Assembly (NCBI GenBank): GCA_963724665.1
Contig: CAVRVH010000012.1
Location: 992,001-1,056,000, forward strand
Source of the DNA: DASUPK01 sp963724665
Lineage (GTDB): Bacteria > Actinomycetota > Thermoleophilia > Solirubrobacterales > 70-9
Reading direction: 5' to 3'
DNA length: 64,000 bases
Under the pieces are notes generated by a model, which worked only from the letters and a program-made list of their open reading frames with translations, had not been told where the DNA came from and did not search any database. Positions 60,250 through 64,000 of this stretch are shown here, in pieces. A program made the translations under genes and the position numbers. Positions within the stretch are counted from its first letter, which is position 1. Every line of letters starts with the position of its first letter.

Positions 60250-61379
60250 CCGAGTTCTCTGATCTGCTCGAGCAGGCGCTCGGCGTGCTCAGGCCCGCGG
60301 GTCTCTATCACCAGCTCCACGCCAGTCTCGCTGACCGAGAGGCCCACGCCCTCTCGCACGTGATCGACGTCGATCAGGTTGCCGCCACCCTCACCGATTG
60401 CGGTGAGCAGGGCGGCGAGCGAGCCCGGCTCGTCGGGGATCTTGGTGAAGATCCGCAACCGCCTTCCCCGCCCCGTCTCGTGGTGTCGAGCAAGGTCGGC
60501 GAGCACGCCCGTGTCGATGTTGCCGCCAGAGAGGACGACCACCGTCGTTCCCGTCTCGGCGGGTTGGACCTGCTTCCCGATCAGCGCGGCGACGCCCACG
60601 GCGCCTGCCCCCTCGACGACCAGTTTGGTCCGTTCCAGCAGCAGCATGATCGCGTCGGCGATCGCGTTCTCGTCAACCGTCACCACCTCATCGACCAGGT
60701 CCTCCAGCAGTGGTGCCGTGATCTCGCCTGGTTGCTTCACCGCGATCCCGTCGGCGAGCCCACATTGTGAGCGGATGCCGACGATCTCGACCGTCGGGTT
60801 CGCGGCCTTGATCGCGGTTGCGATCCCGGAGGCCAAGCCGCCGCCGCCGATCGGGATCAGCACCTTCGCGAGATCCTCGATCTCCTCCACCAGCTCTAGG
60901 CCGATCGTCCCCTGGCCGGCGATGACCGCCGGGTCGTCATACGGGTGGATGAAGGAAAGGCCCTCGGACTTGGCGTATTCGCGGGCGTCCATGACGCAGT
61001 CCTCGATCGACTCCCCCTGCAGCACGACGTCGGCCCCCGACTCCCGGGCGGCTGCGATCTTCGCCAGGGGTGCGCGCTCGGGCATGAAGATGGTCGCCGC
61101 CAGCCCGCGGGCCCGCGCCGCGTAGGCGACCGACTGGCCGTGGTTGCCCGCGCTCGCGGCGACGACACCCTTGGTGCCGTCGTCGAGCCCGGCGATCTTG
61201 TTTAGGGCGCCGCGCAGCTTGAACGAGCCCGTGCGCTGCAGGTTCTCGGCTTTGAGCGCGATCGTGCCGCCGGTCGTGCGCGATAGGTACCGAGACTCGA
61301 AGACGTAGGTGCGGCGCACCACGTCGGCGACCACCCCGCGGGCCTGCTCGACGTCCGCAAGGGAGATGCCCTCGCTCAA
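60225..61379 (-). CDS. ilvA: Threonine ammonia-lyase with C-terminal ACT domain
   Basis: 384 aa. The TTG at 61379 is set by a 4-bp overlap with the RidA stop and leaves the natural start LSEGISLADVEQA. RTGSFKLRGALNKI binds PLP (Lys), SAGNHGQSVAYAARARGL follows, GGGGLASGIATAIK binds phosphate and FTKIPDEPGSLAALLTAIGEGGGN is the ACT domain. Deaminates threonine to 2-oxobutanoate; the length fits the biodegradative type with an ACT domain. Confidence 0.9.
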   Translation of the reverse strand: MSEGISLADVEQARGVVADVVRRTYVFESRYLSRTTGGTIALKAENLQRTGSFKLRGALNKIAGLDDGTKGVVAASAGNHGQSVAYAARARGLAATIFMPERAPLAKIAAARESGADVVLQGESIEDCVMDAREYAKSEGLSFIHPYDDPAVIAGQGTIGLELVEEIEDLAKVLIPIGGGGLASGIATAIKAANPTVEIVGIRSQCGLADGIAVKQPGEITAPLLEDLVDEVVTVDENAIADAIMLLLERTKLVVEGAGAVGVAALIGKQVQPAETGTTVVVLSGGNIDTGVLADLARHHETGRGRRLRIFTKIPDEPGSLAALLTAIGEGGGNLIDVDHVREGVGLSVSETGVELVIETRGPEHAERLLEQIRELGYTPDVLS

Positions 61380-61777
61380 GAGGGGAGCGGAACGGTCGCG
61401 TCCATCTCGACCAGAGCGCCCTTCGGGAGGGCGGCGACTCCGACCGTCGTGCGAACCGGGAATGGCTTCTCGAAGAAGGTCGCGTATACGTCGTTCACCA
61501 TCGGGAATTCCTCCATGTCCGTCAGGTAGATCCCGATTCGCGCCGCGTCCTGGAGCCGCGTGCCCGCTTCCCGGCAGACAGCCGCGAGGCTCTCGAGGCA
61601 CCGCGCCGCCTGCTCCGCGATGCCGCCCTCGATCAGCTCACCGGAGGCGGGATCGAGCGGCACCTGACCGCTGCAGTAGAGGACGCCGTTCGCCACGACG
61701 GCCTGGGAATAGGGACCGATGGGCTCGGGTGCGTGCCCGGTCTCGACGACTCGCCTGGTGTTGTCTGCTGCGTCCAT
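61376..61777 (-). CDS. ridA: RidA family reactive intermediate deaminase
   Basis: 133 aa. PEPIGPYSQAVVANGVLYCSGQVPLDP, a central AARCLESLAAVCREAG and RTTVGVAALPKGALVEMDATV with the key Arg and Glu are RidA landmarks. It hydrolyses the 2-aminoacrylate/2-aminocrotonate enamines released by threonine/serine dehydratases, fitting its 4-bp overlap with the downstream ilvA-like gene. Confidence 0.95.
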   Translation of the reverse strand: MDAADNTRRVVETGHAPEPIGPYSQAVVANGVLYCSGQVPLDPASGELIEGGIAEQAARCLESLAAVCREAGTRLQDAARIGIYLTDMEEFPMVNDVYATFFEKPFPVRTTVGVAALPKGALVEMDATVPLPS

Positions 61778-61816
61778 GCCGGATTCGCCCAGTATTTCAG
61801 TGATGATGGTTCCTCG

Positions 61817-62521
61817 ATGAGGGCCCTCGCCATCGTGCATCAGACGGACGCCGGCCCGGGCGTCTTCGCCGATGAGATGGCCGAGCACGGGGTGGAGCTG
61901 CACGAGTGGCGGCTCTCGGAGCGCGGCACCGGGCCGCAACTCGAGATCGCCGACTACGACGCGGTCCTGACCTTCGGCGGCGCCATGCACGCTGACCAGG
62001 AGGATCGCCACCCCTGGCTGCGCTTCGAGAAGGACTTCTTCGCCGCGATGATCGACGACGGTATGCCCGTGCTGGCGGTGTGTCTGGGCAGCCAGGTGCT
62101 CGCAGAGGCCGCGGGCGGCATGGCCCGCCGTGCCAGCGAGCCCGAGATCGGCTGGCACCCCGTCGAGGTGACCGACGAGGGGAGGGCGGACCCCGTGATC
62201 GGGCCGATGGCGCCGAGCTTCGAGGCCTTCCAGTGGCACAGCTACGAGGCGCTGCTGCCGGAGGGTGCGGCGATCCTCGCCCGCAGCCCTGTCTGCACGC
62301 AGGCCTATCGCGTCGGTGAGGTGGCCTGGGGAATCCAGTTCCATGCTGAGGTCACGGCCGCGGACGCGGCCAAGTGGACCGCCGAGTACCGCATCGACGA
62401 GGACGCCGTGCGGATCGGGGTGGACCCGGAGGCTCTCGGGGAACAGACCGGCGAGAAGATTGACTGCTGGAACCGGCTAGGTCGCGAGCTCTGCGGCCGA
62501 TTCCTGGAAACGATCGCCTAG
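61817..62521 (+). CDS. Class I glutamine amidotransferase-like protein
   Basis: 234 aa, ATG at 61817. VLTFGGAMHADQEDRHPWL, AVCLGSQVLAEAAGG (nucleophile Cys) and WGIQFHAEVTAADA (His/Glu) are GATase1 motifs. No synthetase domain or partner is nearby, as for gamma-glutamyl hydrolase-like or GMP-synthase-like stand-alone members. Divergent from ridA by 39 bp. Confidence 0.87.
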   Translation: MRALAIVHQTDAGPGVFADEMAEHGVELHEWRLSERGTGPQLEIADYDAVLTFGGAMHADQEDRHPWLRFEKDFFAAMIDDGMPVLAVCLGSQVLAEAAGGMARRASEPEIGWHPVEVTDEGRADPVIGPMAPSFEAFQWHSYEALLPEGAAILARSPVCTQAYRVGEVAWGIQFHAEVTAADAAKWTAEYRIDEDAVRIGVDPEALGEQTGEKIDCWNRLGRELCGRFLETIA

Positions 62522-62540
62522 CTAGGATCGGGCGCGCGAG

Positions 62541-62720
62541 GTGCTCGCCGGGTTCATCGCCGGTCGGAAGGGCATCCCGAAAGCCCAGGTCGAACCGCTC
62601 GCGGAGTTCCTGCGAGCCGGTGGGGCCGGGCTGGCGCTCTGGTCGCTCGACCACCCGGAGGTCTCGCGGGCGACCCTGGTCACCACCGCGACCCGCGTGC
62701 TCGCCGCTATTCGGGTGTGA
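62541..62720 (+). pseudogene. Short TetR-C-terminus-like ORF, probable remnant
   Basis: 59 codons from GTG 62541 encode AGFIAGRKGIPKAQVEPLAE, then LALWSLDHPEVSRATLVTTATRVLAAIRV. The second half resembles the last two helices of TetR ligand-binding domains (xWxxDHPEVxRxxLVxxxTRVL). A stop at 62523 bounds it upstream and there is no HTH domain, so it is a remnant or a chance frame. Confidence 0.4.
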
Positions 62721-63450
62721 CGTACGCGCCGGAGAGGCCGCCGTCGACCAGGAACGTCGAGGCGGTCACGTAGGAGCTTTCGTCGCTCGCCAGGAAGAGC
62801 GCGCCCTGCGCGATCTCCCTCGCCTCGGCGAAGCGGCCCATCGGCAGGTGGATCATCCGCCGCGCGGCCTTCTCCGGGTCCTTGGCGAACAGCTCCTGAA
62901 GCAGCGGCGTATTGACGGGTCCGGGGCAGAGTGCGTTGACCCGGACGCCCTGCTTGCCGAACTCGACCCCCAGTTCCCTGGACAGCGCGAGGACGCCGCC
63001 CTTCGACGCGGTGTAGGAGATCTGCGAGGTCGCCGCGCCCATCACCGCGACGAACGAAGCGGTGTTGATGACGGAGCCGCCGCCGGACTCGAGCAGGTGG
63101 GGGATGCCGTGCTTGCAGCAGAGGAAGACCGACTTCAGGTTGACGTCCTGGACGCGCTGCCACGCCTCGAGCGATGTGTCGAGCACGGAAACGTCGTCGT
63201 CGGGGCTGATGCCGGCGTTGTTGAAGAGGACGTCGATTCGCCCCATCTCCTCGGCGACCTTGGCGTACATCTCGCGGACCGAGTCCTCATCGGCCACGTC
63301 GGCCTGCAGGGCCAGCTCGCCCTCGGCTCCCTCCGCCAGGTCGACACCCACCACGCGCGCGCCCTCGCCGGCGAACAGCCGCGCGGTCTCGGCGCCGATC
63401 CCGCTCGCTGCTCCGGTGATCACGCAGACCTTCCCGTCGAGTCGGCCCAT
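62707..63450 (-). CDS. SDR family oxidoreductase
   Basis: 247 aa. VCVITGAASGIGAETARLFAGEGARVV, LFNNAGI, the Ser of INTASFVAV and the SYTASKGGVLALSRELG Tyr/Lys pair make a complete classical SDR; a C-terminal ASTFLVDGGLSGAY is normal. Its start shares one base with the stop of the upstream aldehyde dehydrogenase gene, so the two form one operon, likely alcohol-to-acid oxidation. Confidence 0.92.
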   Translation of the reverse strand: MGRLDGKVCVITGAASGIGAETARLFAGEGARVVGVDLAEGAEGELALQADVADEDSVREMYAKVAEEMGRIDVLFNNAGISPDDDVSVLDTSLEAWQRVQDVNLKSVFLCCKHGIPHLLESGGGSVINTASFVAVMGAATSQISYTASKGGVLALSRELGVEFGKQGVRVNALCPGPVNTPLLQELFAKDPEKAARRMIHLPMGRFAEAREIAQGALFLASDESSYVTASTFLVDGGLSGAYVTPE

Positions 63451-64000
63451 CAGCCCTCCGTCGCGTAGTAGACGTTCTTGATCTCGCTGTAGGCCTCGAG
63501 CGCGTCGGGGCCGAGCTCGCGCCCGACTCCGGACTGCTTGTATCCGCCGAACGGGGTGGAGACCCGGACCGACGTGTTCGAGTTGATCGAGACCACGCCG
63601 GTCTCGATCGCCCGCGCCACTCGCAGCGCCTTCGCGCCGTCCCGCGTCCACACCGAGCCCGACAGTCCGTAGATCGTGTCGTTGGCGATTCGGATGGCCT
63701 CGGACTCGTCCTCGAAGGGGATCACGCAGGCCACCGGGCCGAAGATCTCCTCGCGCGCCGGGCGATCGTCGTTGGAGACGGGGGCGAGCACCGTGGGTGG
63801 GAACCAGTAGCCGGCCCCGTCGGGCGCCGAGCCGCGGAACGCCACCGGCGCGTCGCCGTTGACGTAGGAGGAGACCGTCTCCAGCTGGTCGGCCGAGATC
63901 ACCGGCCCCATGTCGGTCGACTCGTCGAGAGGGTCACCGACCTTGATCGAGGTGACGGCCTTCTCCAGGGCGGACATGAAGTCGTCCATCGCGGAGCGCT
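63450..64000 (-). CDS. Aldehyde dehydrogenase family protein (partial, C-terminal part)
   Basis: The frame is open to the window edge, so the N-terminal part including the catalytic Cys is outside. Visible are KVGDPLDESTDMGPVIS, EEIFGPVACVIPFEDESEAIRIANDTIYGLSGSVW (EIFGPV motif with its Glu) and TPFGGYKQSGVGRELGPDALEAYSEIKNVYY, the standard ALDH C-terminus. NAD(P)-dependent oxidation of an aldehyde to an acid. Confidence 0.92.
   Translation of the reverse strand, partial: RSAMDDFMSALEKAVTSIKVGDPLDESTDMGPVISADQLETVSSYVNGDAPVAFRGSAPDGAGYWFPPTVLAPVSNDDRPAREEIFGPVACVIPFEDESEAIRIANDTIYGLSGSVWTRDGAKALRVARAIETGVVSINSNTSVRVSTPFGGYKQSGVGRELGPDALEAYSEIKNVYYATEG

Noticed and set aside
60225..61601. Threonine ammonia-lyase with a 74-residue N-terminal extension
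   Set aside because: The extension is in the coding region of ridA in another frame; the TTGA overlap at 61376-61379 is the natural start.
61376..62344. RidA fused to a longer N-terminal extension
   Set aside because: The extension is antisense to the amidotransferase gene; the ATG at 61777 gives a standard-length RidA.

Overview
The window is high-GC, gene-dense DNA, most likely from an actinobacterium of the Thermoleophilia/Solirubrobacterales type. The hints are repeated small SnoaL-like proteins starting MS(E/Q)EN, secreted proteins with lysine/cysteine-rich linkers, an F420-type luciferase-like oxidoreductase, a WS/DGAT acyltransferase, MptB-like and MMPL membrane proteins, many GTG/TTG starts and 4-bp ATGA overlaps. 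Placement is inferred from protein style only. No rRNA, complete tRNA, CRISPR array or intact transposase was seen.

Layout. (1) 1-6.7 kb is an accessory array in which short genes (quinone oxidoreductase, SnoaL-like proteins, two secreted proteins, a cation-efflux-like protein, a lactonase-type propeller, a DUF3237 protein, a 79-aa orphan) are separated by copies of a roughly 45-bp tandem-hairpin repeat. SnoaL gene fragments lie against several copies, and the last copy touches the C-terminal remnant of a tyrosine recombinase. (2) 7.3-15.7 kb is bounded by two 192-194-bp direct repeats, each holding the 3' half of a Met-type (CAT) tRNA and a strong terminator. Between them is a light-response island: a CarH/LitR-type B12 photoreceptor, a divergent six-gene operon (two small membrane proteins, SDR, SRPBCC, FAD amine oxidase, DUF1365), an NmrA-like epimerase and a photolyase. 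(3) 15.7-29.4 kb is mixed metabolism: a membrane protein, an LLM oxidoreductase, a TetR-controlled hydrolase-glycosyltransferase fusion, a LysR-controlled operon with a muconolactone-isomerase-like protein, methyltransferases, and another SnoaL unit flanked by the hairpin repeat beside a flavin amine oxidase. (4) 29.4-47.5 kb holds a SulP transporter, secreted enzymes (arylsulfotransferase-like, SGNH lipase, GH76), two polytopic membrane proteins, WS/DGAT and acyl-ACP thioesterase. (5) 47.5-64 kb holds an NlpC/P60-like cell-wall hydrolase, a CDF transporter, an OsmC/ArsR/DUF2892/MMPL redox locus, an MBL-rhodanese protein, an esterase-Baeyer-Villiger monooxygenase fusion, threonine ammonia-lyase with RidA, and an SDR-aldehyde dehydrogenase pair cut by the window edge.

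Most notable: the tandem-hairpin family. Two copies also supply a candidate -35 element, 17 bp from a GATACT -10 box that sits exactly 9 nt before the start codon; a third unit, upstream of another SnoaL gene, keeps the GATACT box at the same distance. The combination of mobile-looking hairpin, leaderless promoter and small gene, with a recombinase tail at the array end, is the best candidate for an undescribed system here. Second is the tRNA-half-bounded CarH island, whose operon runs into the boundary repeat so that the DUF1365 C-terminus is encoded by the repeat itself.
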